Assembly (NCBI GenBank): GCA_964632795.1
Contig: CAZWEZ010000019.1
Coordinates: 1 to 45,822 of the forward strand
Direction of reading: 5' to 3'
DNA: 45,822 nucleotides
Origin: CAZWEZ01 sp964632795
Lineage (GTDB): Bacteria; Pseudomonadota; Alphaproteobacteria; Rhodospirillales; 2-02-FULL-58-16
The number at the start of each line of letters is the position of its first letter. Position 1 is the first letter of the stretch. Shown in pieces: positions 31,930 through 41,152 of this stretch. A program made the position numbers and the translations under genes. Below the pieces are notes generated by a model, which saw nothing but the letters and a program-made list of their open reading frames with translations, made no database searches and was not told where the DNA came from.

Positions 31930-33207
31930 TTACCTCGCGGGGCCCCCCAGCGCGGCCCGCAGGGCCAGGGCGAGGGGGATCGTCGCCAGGGCGCAGGCGC
32001 CGATGATGGAGATCGTCGCCGCCACCCCCAGGCGGTCGCTGAGGAGGCCGAACAGGGACGGCGCGATCGCCCCGGAACCGACCCCGATGGTGTAGAACAG
32101 GCCGAAGGCGCGGGCCTGGCGCCGGGGGGTGACGAACTCGGCGACGGTCCCATAAAGCACCGAGGAGGTGCCGTTCAGCGCCGCCCCGAGGAACGGCAGG
32201 AAGACCAGCACTGCGCCCAGCGGCAGGAACGGCAGGGCCAGGAGTCCGCCCCCGGTCACCACCTCGGTGGCGATCACGGTGGCGACGATGCCGATCCGCT
32301 CGGCGACGGCTCCGCACAGGAACTTGCCGGCGGCGCCCCCGGCGAAGGTCATGGCCAGCACCAGCCCCACCTCCTCGACCGCCAGCCCCTTGGCCAGGAG
32401 CAGGAACGGCAGGAAGGTCAGGAAGCCGATGCGCACCGCGAGATCGATGGCGCCGATCGCCGACAGGACGGCGAACCCCCGGCGCTCGGTGATCCCCCAG
32501 CCGCCGCCCTGGGCGCCGTCCGCCCGGGGGCTCTCGGCGCCCTTCGTGCCCTCCGCGCCCCCGGCCCGGCACCGCTTCAAGACCACGTACAGGATCAGCG
32601 CGGCGAGCAGGCCGAGGACCCCGAAGCCGGCCGTCGCCCCCGGCCACCCGACGCCGGCGATGAGCAGCGCCCCCAGCGCCGGGAAGGCGATCTTGCCCAG
32701 GTCGCCGGCGAAGTTGAAGGTACCGAGGGCCATCCGCCGGCCGCCGTCCCGGTAGGCGCGGGCGACGAGGGACGACGACAGCGGATGCTGGACCCCCGAG
32801 GCGAGGCCGGCGACGAGCAGGATGGCGGCCAGGGAGGCGAAGCCGCCGGCGGCGCCCAGGGCGGCGAAGCCGAGGGCCATGACCGCGGTCCCGACGACCA
32901 GCACCACGCGCTCGCCGAACCGTTCGGCGAGCAGCGCGGCCGGGATCTGGAAGCTGGCCAGGCCCCCGGAAAAGCAGGTCATCAGCGCCCCGACCTGGGT
33001 CAGGGAGAGGCCGAAGGCGGCCTGCCAGATCGGCAGCAGGACCAGCAGGCCGTCGTGAAAGCCGTCGTGAACCAGGTGGCCGCCGCCGCACGCACCCAGG
33101 GTCGCCCGCCGGCCGCCCGGGGAGGCGGACGGGGTCCCGGCGGGGGCGCCGCTGGCGGCCTTGATGGGGGGCTCGGGTGTCGTCGCCATCGCCGATTTTT
33201 CTACCAT
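31930..33207 (-). CDS. major facilitator superfamily transporter
   Basis: This is an MFS permease, about 425 aa with roughly 12 hydrophobic segments and a central cytoplasmic loop rich in charged residues (KRCRAGGAEGTKGAESPRAD). Family-like motifs are the conserved loop after helix 2 (LLAERFGERVVLV) and the matching DRLGVAA loop late in the protein. The start is uncertain: ATG at 33207 or 33189. It is divergent from the NatAB-type genes with about 78 bases between. Substrate unknown; a drug or sugar-like efflux role is a guess. Confidence 0.85.
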   Translation of the reverse strand: MVEKSAMATTPEPPIKAASGAPAGTPSASPGGRRATLGACGGGHLVHDGFHDGLLVLLPIWQAAFGLSLTQVGALMTCFSGGLASFQIPAALLAERFGERVVLVVGTAVMALGFAALGAAGGFASLAAILLVAGLASGVQHPLSSSLVARAYRDGGRRMALGTFNFAGDLGKIAFPALGALLIAGVGWPGATAGFGVLGLLAALILYVVLKRCRAGGAEGTKGAESPRADGAQGGGWGITERRGFAVLSAIGAIDLAVRIGFLTFLPFLLLAKGLAVEEVGLVLAMTFAGGAAGKFLCGAVAERIGIVATVIATEVVTGGGLLALPFLPLGAVLVFLPFLGAALNGTSSVLYGTVAEFVTPRRQARAFGLFYTIGVGSGAIAPSLFGLLSDRLGVAATISIIGACALATIPLALALRAALGGPAR

Positions 33208-33284
33208 GTCAGGCCTGTGGAAATCAGCAAAATGCCTGTATCCTGTGGCCATGGGAACTTGACCATCACCCGGAATCGCCGCTG

Positions 33285-34031
33285 ATGATCGAAGTCGAAG
33301 ACCTGCGCAAGGCCTTCGGGAAGGTGAAGGCCCTCGACGGCTGCAGCTTCACCGCCGCCGACGGCGAGGTGACCGGCCTGATCGGCCCCAACGGCGCCGG
33401 CAAGACGACCATGCTGCGCATCCTGTACACGGTGATGCGCCCGGATTCGGGAAGCGCCCGGATCGACGGCTTCGACTCCGTTACCCAGCGGCGCCGGGTC
33501 CAGAGCCGGATCGGCGTCCTTCCCGACACCCGGGGCCTGTATCCCCGGCTGAGCGCGCGCGAGCACGTGCGCTACTTCGGCCGCCTCCACGGGATCGAGG
33601 GCCGGGAGCTGGAACGGCGCATCGAGCGCCTGATCGAGCTCTTCGCCATGGCCGATTTCGCCGACCGCCCGGCCAAAGGCTACTCCAAGGGCCAGGTGCG
33701 CAAGGTGGCGCTGGCCCGGGCCCTGGTCCACGAGCCCCGCAACCTGCTGCTGGACGAACCGACCAACGGCCTGGACACGGCCAGTTCGCGGGCCATCCAC
33801 GGCCTGATCCGCGACATCCGCGCCGAGGGCCGCTGCGTGCTGTTCTGCAGCCACATCATGGGGGAGGTGGCGGCGATCAGCGACCGCATCGTGGTCATCT
33901 CGCGGGGCCGGATCGTCGCCTGGGGGACCCAGGAGGAGCTGCTGCGCCGGACCGGCAAGAGCGATCTTGAGGAGCTCTCCCTGGCCCTCACCGGAAACGC
34001 CGGGCCCGAAGGGAGGGAGCATGTGGCGTAG
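33285..34031 (+). CDS. ABC transporter ATP-binding protein (NatA-like)
   Basis: This is an ABC ATPase, 248 aa, of the NatA/CcmA group. Walker A is GPNGAGKTT, the signature is YSKGQVRKVALARAL, Walker B is NLLLDEPTNGLD, and the switch His lies in CSHIMGE. The ATG at 33285 gives the family N-terminus (MIEVEDLRKAFGKVKALDGC). The permease gene starts 11 bases inside its end. With a NatB-like permease the pair probably exports sodium or another small solute. Confidence 0.92.
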   Translation: MIEVEDLRKAFGKVKALDGCSFTAADGEVTGLIGPNGAGKTTMLRILYTVMRPDSGSARIDGFDSVTQRRRVQSRIGVLPDTRGLYPRLSAREHVRYFGRLHGIEGRELERRIERLIELFAMADFADRPAKGYSKGQVRKVALARALVHEPRNLLLDEPTNGLDTASSRAIHGLIRDIRAEGRCVLFCSHIMGEVAAISDRIVVISRGRIVAWGTQEELLRRTGKSDLEELSLALTGNAGPEGREHVA

Positions 34032-35193
34032 TGTAATGGTGGTCTTCGCCAAGGAGACGCTGGACAACGTCCGCGACCGGCGCTCCCTGTTGACGGCGCT
34101 GATCTATCCGCTGGTCGGGCCGATCCTGCTGGCCGTCATGCTGGCCACGGTGAGCGGGGTGGTGGTCAGTCCCGATCGCCCGATCACCCTGTCCATCCGC
34201 GGTGCCGAGCACGCCCCGGACCTGGTCGCCTACATCCGGGCCAAGAGGGTCACCGTGCTCGAGGCGCCCGAGGACGCCGAGACCGCGGTCCGCGAGGGCC
34301 GGGCCGCCATCGTCCTCGACATCCCCCCCGACTACGCGGCCCGCTTCGAGGCCCGGCGCCCGGCCACGGTGCGCCTCGTCGTCAACTCGTCGCGGCTGGC
34401 CAGCCTGGTTTCCGTCGAGGTGGCGACGGTGCTGCTCAACGGCTACAACACCCAGCTCCGCGACCGGCGGCTGGCCGAGCAGGGCTTCGACCTCGAGCTG
34501 CTGGCGCCGCTGACCATCGACACCGTCAACGTGGCGACCGCCGCCCAGGTCACCGACATCTTCCTGTTGATGGTGCCGCCCCTGATCATCTTCAACATCT
34601 TCATGGGCGGCGTCTACATGGCCATCGACACCACCTCGGGCGAACGCGAGCGGGGCTCGCTGGAGCCGCTGCTGATCAATCCGGTGCCCCGGTGGTGCCT
34701 GGTGCTGGGCAAGTTCCTGGCCGCGCTGCTGTTCACGGCGGCCGCGGTGGCGGTCCAACTGAGCGCCTTCTACCTCAGCTTCGAGATGTCGGGCGAGGCG
34801 GGGATCAATTTCGCCCGCAACCTGGACCCGCCGACCCTGATCGGCATCTTCGCGGTCTCGCTGCCGCTGATGATGCTGGCGGTGGCGGTGCAGATGGTGA
34901 TCGCCACCGTCACCCTCAGCTACAAGGAGGCCCAGACCTATCTCGGCCTGCTGCCCCTGGTGCCGGCGATCCCGGGGATGGTCCTGGTGTTCGCCAACCT
35001 GCCGGCCAAGACCTGGATGATGGCGATCCCGGCCCTCTCCCAGACCCTGCTGTTCGGCACCATCGCCCGCGACGAGGCGGTGGCGTTCCTCGACATCCTG
35101 GTCTCGATGGCGGCCACCGCGGCCCTCGCCTGCCTGGTGCTCGGATTCGCGGCGCGGCTGTACGAGCGCGAGGAACTGATCTTCGGGGGCTGA
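34021..35193 (+). CDS. ABC transporter permease (NatB-like)
   Basis: This is a NatB/ABC-2 type permease, 390 aa. An N-terminal membrane helix (LLTALIYPLVGPILLAVMLA) is followed by a large extracytoplasmic domain (about residues 45-170), then about five helices, beginning with TDIFLLMVPPLIIFNIFMGG. The GERERGSLEPLLINPVPRW loop is the coupling segment typical of the family. It overlaps natA by 11 bases, so the two are co-translated. A stem-loop with a T-run follows the stop. Confidence 0.9.
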   Translation: MWRSVMVVFAKETLDNVRDRRSLLTALIYPLVGPILLAVMLATVSGVVVSPDRPITLSIRGAEHAPDLVAYIRAKRVTVLEAPEDAETAVREGRAAIVLDIPPDYAARFEARRPATVRLVVNSSRLASLVSVEVATVLLNGYNTQLRDRRLAEQGFDLELLAPLTIDTVNVATAAQVTDIFLLMVPPLIIFNIFMGGVYMAIDTTSGERERGSLEPLLINPVPRWCLVLGKFLAALLFTAAAVAVQLSAFYLSFEMSGEAGINFARNLDPPTLIGIFAVSLPLMMLAVAVQMVIATVTLSYKEAQTYLGLLPLVPAIPGMVLVFANLPAKTWMMAIPALSQTLLFGTIARDEAVAFLDILVSMAATAALACLVLGFAARLYEREELIFGG

Positions 35194-35214
35194 AGGACGC
35201 CGAAGGCGGCAGGC

Positions 35215-35247
35215 AGGGGAGCTTCGTTCCCCTCATGATATTTTTTT
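35215..35247 (+). terminator. intrinsic terminator after the NatAB-like operon
   Basis: AGGGGA pairs with TCCCCT around a short loop with TTCG (35215-35233), followed after 7 bases by seven T residues (35241-35247). It lies 22 bases after the permease stop. The gap before the T-run makes it slightly atypical. Confidence 0.6.
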
Positions 35248-35418
35248 GACTGTCAGTACATTCGCTTACCCCCATAAGTAGTATCTACTCCCTTTAGTAA
35301 CCTTACCATTCCCCTTTTGAAATGCCGCGCCTCATCCAAAGGTCACTGGACAAAGACACCCCCCTTGGACAGCCTCCACCCTACGGGGAGTTCCATCCAC
35401 GTCTAGGAGATCGAAGCC

Positions 35419-35529
35419 ATGCCTACTCTGGTACAGTTCTTCGTCGACTGGGCCGCGCTGATCGTCATCGGCTCGCTGGCGGTGACGGCTGTCGCCTCGG
35501 TCGGGAAAATGATTTCGCCGGGTCATTGA
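35419..35529 (+). CDS. putative 36-aa single-helix membrane peptide
   Basis: A short frame of 36 codons with a good ribosome-binding site (AGGAGA, 9 bases before ATG). The peptide starts MPTLVQFFVDWAALIVIG, continues with one hydrophobic helix to about residue 27, and ends KMISPGH. It stands alone in the 508-base stretch between the NatB-like gene and the Mth938-domain gene, which otherwise shows only the terminator and an AGTAG/CTACT dyad near 35280. It is too short for similarity to judge; the ribosome-binding site and helix are the only support. Confidence 0.5.
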   Translation: MPTLVQFFVDWAALIVIGSLAVTAVASVGKMISPGH

Positions 35530-35701
35530 TTCGACACCGCCTTCGCGGCTTGGTTGACGCGGGGGCGGCAAGATCCGGCGCCGGCGGGAAGGCGGATCGT
35601 CAGGGCCAGTCGACGGGGAATTAGCCTCCAAGCACATTCGTCAGCGGCACGTCCTCGACCGCCTTCCCGTTACCGGAACCCGTTCTCCGGCGGGCCCTTG
35701 T

Positions 35702-36049
35702 TCAGCAGGTCAAATGGAAGGCGGCGACGGTCCGCGTTGGCGGCCCCTCGGCCAGGCGGTTGAACCGTTCCACGGCCTCGCCGGTGGCCAGGGCGTGAAG
35801 CGTCACCCCCCTGGCTTCGAGGAACCGGCGGGTTTCCCCGGGCACCGCCATCCGGCCGTAATAGCCGGTGCCGACGACCAGGGTCGCGGGGTCGGAGGCC
35901 CACACCGCCGCCAGGTCCTCGGGGCACAGGGAGTGGCCCTCCCGGCGCCTCCAGGAGTCCTGGATTCGGTCGGGATGGATGATGACGTCGGAAGAATAGC
36001 TGCTTCCGTCGATGACGATGCGGCCGAACTCGTAGGATGTGATCACCAT
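35702..36049 (-). CDS. Mth938-domain (DUF498) protein
   Basis: This is a small protein of about 115 aa of the Mth938/DUF498 family (members include the mitochondrial NDUFAF3 relatives). The N-terminal pattern FGRIVIDGSSYSSDVIIHPD, the LVVGTGYYGRMAVPGETRRF core and the ATGEAVERFNRLAEG end fit. The start is either 36049 or 36064; neither has an ideal ribosome-binding site. A dead partial relative lies at 27553. Bacterial function is unclear. Confidence 0.8.
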   Translation of the reverse strand: MVITSYEFGRIVIDGSSYSSDVIIHPDRIQDSWRRREGHSLCPEDLAAVWASDPATLVVGTGYYGRMAVPGETRRFLEARGVTLHALATGEAVERFNRLAEGPPTRTVAAFHLTC

Positions 36050-36139
36050 TACCCCCGGTCCCATCGGCGTCTTTGGCCGATTATACCAGGATTCGGGCGG
36101 CGCCGGACGCTTAAAGCGCCCGGCGCCGGGTGATGGTGT

Positions 36140-36631
36140 TCAGGCGGCCTTCTTGCGCGTCGCGCCGCCGATCAGCTTCTTGGCCTTGGACACCAGGTCG
36201 GCCGGGGCCTCGGTCTTGATCTCGATGGTCCGTGGCCTCAGCTCCTCGGGCACCTCGCGGACCAAATCGACGCTGAGCAGGCCGTGGTCGAGGCAGGCGC
36301 CGGTCACCTTGACGTGGTCCGCCACCTGGAACCGGCGCACGAACTCGCGGGCCGCGATCCCCCGATGGAGATAAGTCACGGCGCCCTCGTCGGCTTTCTT
36401 GCGCCCGGCGATCGCCAGGGTGTTTTCGCGGGCCTCGATGGACAGCTCGTCCTCGCCGAAGCCGGCCACCGCCATGGTGATGCGGTAGGCGTCCTCGCCG
36501 ATGGACTCGATGTTGTAGGGTGGATAGGACGGCAGCGACGAGTCCGTCTCGAGGACCGACTCGAAGAGCCGGGCAAAGCGGTCGAAGCCGACGGTGGAAC
36601 GGAAAAGTGGGGAAAAGTCATAGGTCGTCAT
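36140..36631 (-). CDS. small heat-shock protein (Hsp20/IbpA type)
   Basis: This is an Hsp20-family chaperone, 163 aa, which holds unfolding proteins without ATP. The alpha-crystallin domain runs from PPYNIESIGEDAYRITMAV through GRKKADEGAVTYLHRGIA and FVRRFQVADHVKVTGA to LLSVDLVREVPE, with the C-terminal I-x-I-like motif (TIEIKTE). The layout is the IbpA/HspH class common in alphaproteobacteria. The ATG at 36631 follows a GGAGG site that can pair with the CTTCC just upstream, suggesting thermosensor control. A divergent TPP-enzyme gene lies about 160 bases away. Confidence 0.94.
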   Translation of the reverse strand: MTTYDFSPLFRSTVGFDRFARLFESVLETDSSLPSYPPYNIESIGEDAYRITMAVAGFGEDELSIEARENTLAIAGRKKADEGAVTYLHRGIAAREFVRRFQVADHVKVTGACLDHGLLSVDLVREVPEELRPRTIEIKTEAPADLVSKAKKLIGGATRKKAA

Positions 36632-36640
36632 GGCGATACA

Positions 36641-36657
36641 TCCTCCTTTGGAAGCAA
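36641..36657 (-). promoter_or_regulatory. ROSE-like RNA thermometer hairpin ahead of hsp20
   Basis: In the hsp20 leader, TTGCTTCC is followed by AAA and AGGAGGA-type ribosome-binding bases: CTTCC pairs with GGAGG (one G-U pair) over a 3-nt loop, with the G of TTGC unpaired, as in ROSE elements. A second 5-bp hairpin (GCTTC/GAAGC) lies further upstream. Comparable thermometers control hsp20 genes in other alphaproteobacteria. Confidence 0.5.
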
Positions 36658-36793
36658 TGCACACAGTTACGCTTCATAGCGAAGCCGTTGGTCGCCGGAC
36701 CCGCTTGGCGGCATCCGACACCCATGATGTAGGTCGCGACCGCCTCCCGCACAAGGACCGGGGGTGATTGAAAGTCGAAAAATATCGGAGATA

Positions 36794-38404
36794 ATGGCGG
36801 CCATGAATCGCTACACGACCGCCGCCGGAGGGGTGGCCGCGGCCTTGCGCGGGCTCGGCGTAAAACGGATGTTCGGGGTTCCCGGCGGCGGCGCCAGCCT
36901 GGAGCTGATCGACGCCGCCGCCGGCCACGGGATCGACTTCGTGCTGGCCCGCGGCGAGACCGCTGCCGTCCTCATGGCGGCGGCCACCGCCGAGGTCTCG
37001 GGGACCATCGGCGTCGCCCTGACCACCCGCGGGCCGGGCGTCGCCGGAGCCGCCAACGGCGTCGCCCACGCCTTCCTCGACCGTTGTCCGGTGATGGTGA
37101 TCTCCGAATGCCCGGACTCCCGACAGCAGGCCTTCGCGAGCCATCAGGCGTTCGACCAGCCGGGACTGCTGGCGCCGCTGCTCAAGGGCCACGGCCGGCT
37201 GGGCGGGGAGGGTACGGGGGCGGCGGCGGCCATCGACCGGCTGTCGGCGCTGGCCATGGCGCCCCCCGCCGGCCCGGTGTTCGTCGAGTTGGCCGACACC
37301 GGGCGGCCGCTGGACATCCCGGAGCCGCCGCCGGTGGACCCGGACCCCGGCGCCGTGGCCCGGGCCCGCGCCCTGCTGGCCGGAGCCCGCCGGCCGGTGG
37401 TCGTTGTCGGCCTCGAGGCGCGCTCGGTCCCCGGGGAAGCGACCGGGCTGGTCGAGGCGCTGGGCTGCCCGGTGCTGACCACCTACAAGGCCAAGGGCGT
37501 GGTCGCCGACGGCCACCCGTCCGTGGTCGGCCCCTTCACCGGGGCCAGCCTCGAGGAGGACTGCGTGTCGCGGGCCGATTTGATCGTCCTCCTCGGCCTC
37601 GACCCGGTCGAGCTGATCCCCCGGCCGTGGCCCTACCACGCCCCGGTCCTCGACATCGCCGCCACCAAACATCCGCTCCACTACGTGGAACCGGATGCCG
37701 GCCTCTACGGCCCCCTGGCGGAGTCCGTGAAGCGGCTGCTCCCCGGCGCCCGGATCAGCGCCTGGACCAGCGACGAGATCGCCGTCCTGGGTACTGAGAT
37801 GAAACGGCGGATGGGCTTTGGCCGGGGACCCGGCATATCGCCCCAGGAGGTGGTCGAGACGGCCCGGCGAAGGTCCGCCGGCCGGCCCCGGATCACCGTC
37901 GATGCCGGCGCCCACATGTTATCGGTAATGGCCTTCTGGGAGTGCCGGGAGCCCGCCGAGGCGTTGATCTCCAACGGCCTGTCGACCATGGGCTTCGCGC
38001 TGCCGGCGGCGATCGCCGTCGCCTTGCACGAACCGGAGCGGCCGGTGATCGCCTTCACCGGCGACGGCGGCCTGATGATGTGCCTGGGCGAGCTGAGCAC
38101 CGCCGCCAGCAGGCGCGCCGGGGTGGTGGTGGTGGTCTTCAACGACGGCGCCCTGTCCCTGATCGACATCAAGCAGCGGCGGCGCGGCCTGGAGCGCCGG
38201 GGCGTCGGTTGGCCGCGCCACGACTTCGCCAGGGCCGCCGAGGGCCTCGGCTGCCGGGCCTGGCGGGCCGAGACGCCCGAGGCCTACGCCGCCGCCCTGG
38301 ACGCCGCCCTGGCCGTCGCCGTGGCCGGTGGCGGGCCGGCGCTGATCGACGTCCGCATCGACGCTGAAGGCTACGGCGAGCAGTTCAAGGCCCTGCGCGG
38401 CTGA
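36794..38404 (+). CDS. thiamine diphosphate-dependent enzyme, acetolactate synthase-like
   Basis: This is a ThDP enzyme of the acetolactate synthase/benzoylformate decarboxylase superfamily, 536 aa. The N-terminal Pyr domain has the catalytic Glu in VLARGETAAVLMA; a central domain follows (VVVVGLEARS); the C-terminal PP domain has the GDGGLMMCLGELSTA...FNDGAL cofactor signature. It is not the biosynthetic ilvB type by context, and no small subunit is adjacent. The start is uncertain (ATG at 36794 or 36803). The substrate, probably a 2-oxo acid, is unknown. Confidence 0.87.
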   Translation: MAAMNRYTTAAGGVAAALRGLGVKRMFGVPGGGASLELIDAAAGHGIDFVLARGETAAVLMAAATAEVSGTIGVALTTRGPGVAGAANGVAHAFLDRCPVMVISECPDSRQQAFASHQAFDQPGLLAPLLKGHGRLGGEGTGAAAAIDRLSALAMAPPAGPVFVELADTGRPLDIPEPPPVDPDPGAVARARALLAGARRPVVVVGLEARSVPGEATGLVEALGCPVLTTYKAKGVVADGHPSVVGPFTGASLEEDCVSRADLIVLLGLDPVELIPRPWPYHAPVLDIAATKHPLHYVEPDAGLYGPLAESVKRLLPGARISAWTSDEIAVLGTEMKRRMGFGRGPGISPQEVVETARRRSAGRPRITVDAGAHMLSVMAFWECREPAEALISNGLSTMGFALPAAIAVALHEPERPVIAFTGDGGLMMCLGELSTAASRRAGVVVVVFNDGALSLIDIKQRRRGLERRGVGWPRHDFARAAEGLGCRAWRAETPEAYAAALDAALAVAVAGGGPALIDVRIDAEGYGEQFKALRG

Positions 38405-38476
38405 TTCGGCGCTTGGTGCCGCTGGCGGGGTGCCTATTTGTATGTCGGCAACATCGTTCATGGAAAGGACAGCGCC

Positions 38477-38806
38477 ATGCCCGAATGCGCCCTGAACCGC
38501 GACAAATGCGTCCCCTGCGAGGGCGGGGTTCCGCCGCTCGACGCCCGGCAAGCGGCGGAATACCTGAAGGAAACCCCGGACTGGTCGCAGGGCGACGGCC
38601 GGATCTCGAGAAAGTTCGCGTTCCCCGACTTCGCCAAGGCCCTGGCCTTCGTCGACCGGGTCGGCGCCGTGGCCGAGGACGAGGGCCACCACCCCGACGT
38701 CCGGTTCGGCTGGGGCTATGCCGAGATCACCCTCACCACCCACGCCATCGGCGGGCTGAGCCGCAACGACTTCATCGTCGCCGCCAAGATCGACGCCCTG
38801 GGGTAA
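38477..38806 (+). CDS. phhB: 4a-hydroxytetrahydrobiopterin dehydratase (pterin-4a-carbinolamine dehydratase)
   Basis: This is a PhhB/PCD protein, 109 aa, which dehydrates pterin-4a-carbinolamine to regenerate the pterin cofactor, or acts in molybdopterin-like contexts in bacteria lacking hydroxylases. The signature EGHHPDVRFGWGYAEITL followed by THAIGGLSRNDF is complete. The ATG at 38477 follows GGAAAGGA. Four cysteines or metal-like residues in the N-terminal ALNRDKCVPCEGG segment are typical of this subgroup. It is read away from the neighbouring hypothetical gene, and no phenylalanine hydroxylase is in view. Confidence 0.9.
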   Translation: MPECALNRDKCVPCEGGVPPLDARQAAEYLKETPDWSQGDGRISRKFAFPDFAKALAFVDRVGAVAEDEGHHPDVRFGWGYAEITLTTHAIGGLSRNDFIVAAKIDALG

Positions 38807-38815
38807 TCCCAGCGT

Positions 38816-39301
38816 TCAGCCGTCGATCCAGAACCTGCGCAGGCAGCGTTTGGCGCCGCCCGGCAGGGTCTCGACGCTGTCGAAGCGCAGGCTGGTGCCC
38901 AGCGCCTCGTTGACCCCTTCCAGCGTCGTTTCCAGCCAGCGGTCGCAGCCCGCCTGGTCCTCCTCCAGCAGGCCCTCCCTGTGGTGCCAGTGGTACCAGG
39001 GACAGTCGTTGTGGGCGACCAGGTGGCGGCCGTCGCCGTCCGGTCCCAGGTATTCGGCGTCCTCGCCCATGGCGATGGAGCTGGACACCACCAGGTTGGC
39101 GACCTGCTCGGCGACGTCCTTGTCGGGGTCGATCCGCCCGACGTAGTAGCGCGCGGTGTCGGCGCCGACCTCGCTCCAGAACCGTCTGACCAGTTCCATG
39201 GGGTCGAGGTCCGGGGCCAGGGCCAGGGCGGCGCGCCGCCATTCGAAATGCTGGGCTCGCATGATGGCGGACATGACCTTGATCTTCTTGGCGTCATCCA
39301 T
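38816..39301 (-). CDS. conserved hypothetical protein (161 aa)
   Basis: I do not recognise this protein with confidence. It is soluble (161 aa), with three cysteines near tryptophans or arginines (HNDCPWYHWH, QAGCDRWLE, AKRCLRRFW) that could form a metal or catalytic site. An alpha-helical start (MSAIMRAQHFEWRRAALALA) and the VADLVVSSSIAMG-like core recall the L-2-amino-thiazoline-4-carboxylate hydrolase-like group, but this is only a guess. The ATG at 39301 gives a compact protein. It ends tail-to-tail with phhB and is divergent from paaI. Confidence 0.6.
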   Translation of the reverse strand: MDDAKKIKVMSAIMRAQHFEWRRAALALAPDLDPMELVRRFWSEVGADTARYYVGRIDPDKDVAEQVANLVVSSSIAMGEDAEYLGPDGDGRHLVAHNDCPWYHWHHREGLLEEDQAGCDRWLETTLEGVNEALGTSLRFDSVETLPGGAKRCLRRFWIDG

Positions 39302-39393
39302 GTCCCGGGCGGGTCCTTTTTTTCGCCGACATGTTAGCAAGCGGGCCTGGCTTTGGGTAGTATCGGCCCATCGCCGCTTCGAGGACTGCAAAG

Positions 39394-39833
39394 ATGAACG
39401 ACCCCCAAAGGATCGCCGAGGCCGCCGCCGAGGCCATCTACGCCCGGGACCGCTGCGCCAAAATGATGGGCATCGAGATGGTCGAGGTGGGGCCCGGCCA
39501 CGCCCGCTTCTCGATGCGGGTGCGCCCCGACATGCTCAACGGCTACGACACCTGCCACGGCGGCATGACGTTCACCCTGGCCGACGCCGCCTTCGCTTAC
39601 GCCTGCAACTCCTACAACCGGCTGTCGGTGGCCCAGTCGTGCGAGATCGTGTTCCCGGCCCCGGCGCGGGAGGGGGACGTACTCACCGCGACCGCCGAGG
39701 AGCGCTACATGAAGGGTCGCTCGGGGGTCTACGACATCACGGTGACCAACCAGGACGGGGAGGTCGTGGCCCTGTTCCGCGGCCTCTCGCGGATGGTCAA
39801 GGGCGAAGCCGTGCCCGGCCTGGAGGACCGGAA

Positions 39834-39837
<4 letters not shown>
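39394..39837 (+). CDS. paaI: PaaI-type hotdog thioesterase
   Basis: This is a hydroxyphenylacetyl-CoA-type thioesterase, 147 aa. The hotdog fold is shown by MVEVGPGHARFSMRV, the catalytic loop NGYDTCHGGMTFTLADAAFA (the conserved His-Gly-Gly and Asp), SCEIVFPAPAREGDVL and a beta-bulge near GVYDITVTNQDG. It hydrolyses acyl- or aryl-CoA esters, often to free CoA in aromatic degradation. Its stop overlaps the thiolase start (ATGA), so the two are co-translated, a combination seen in phenylacetate-type gene sets. Confidence 0.88.
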
Positions 39838-41039
<1,202 letters not shown>

Positions 41040-41041
41040 TG

Positions 41042-41127
41042 AGAGATTAATTGGTGACTGTATATAGTTTTTTTGCGGCGGTTAACCCGCCGCAAAAAAA
41101 ACTATATACAGTCACCAATTAATCTCT
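41042..41127. repeat. large palindromic element, copy 2 (40/41-bp arms)
   Basis: Arms 41042-41081 and 41087-41127 pair around TTAAC with one extra A in the right arm. The 19-bp terminal repeats TGGTGACTGTATATAGTTT (41052-41070, 41099-41117) equal those of copy 1; the GC core differs (GCGGCGG/CCGCCGC instead of GCGGTGG/CCACCGC) but keeps pairing. The outermost 10 bases each side (AGAGATTAAT) are unique to this site. It fills the convergent gap between the thiolase and the HD-GYP gene. T-runs precede and A-runs follow the stem, opposite to an intrinsic terminator. Confidence 0.85.
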
Positions 41128-41152
41128 GGCACCAATTAATGCGGCGTGGCCG

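Noticed and set aside
41042..41127. Palindromic element read as an intrinsic bidirectional terminator
   Set aside because: On both strands the T-run precedes and the A-run follows the GC stem, opposite to the terminator pattern.
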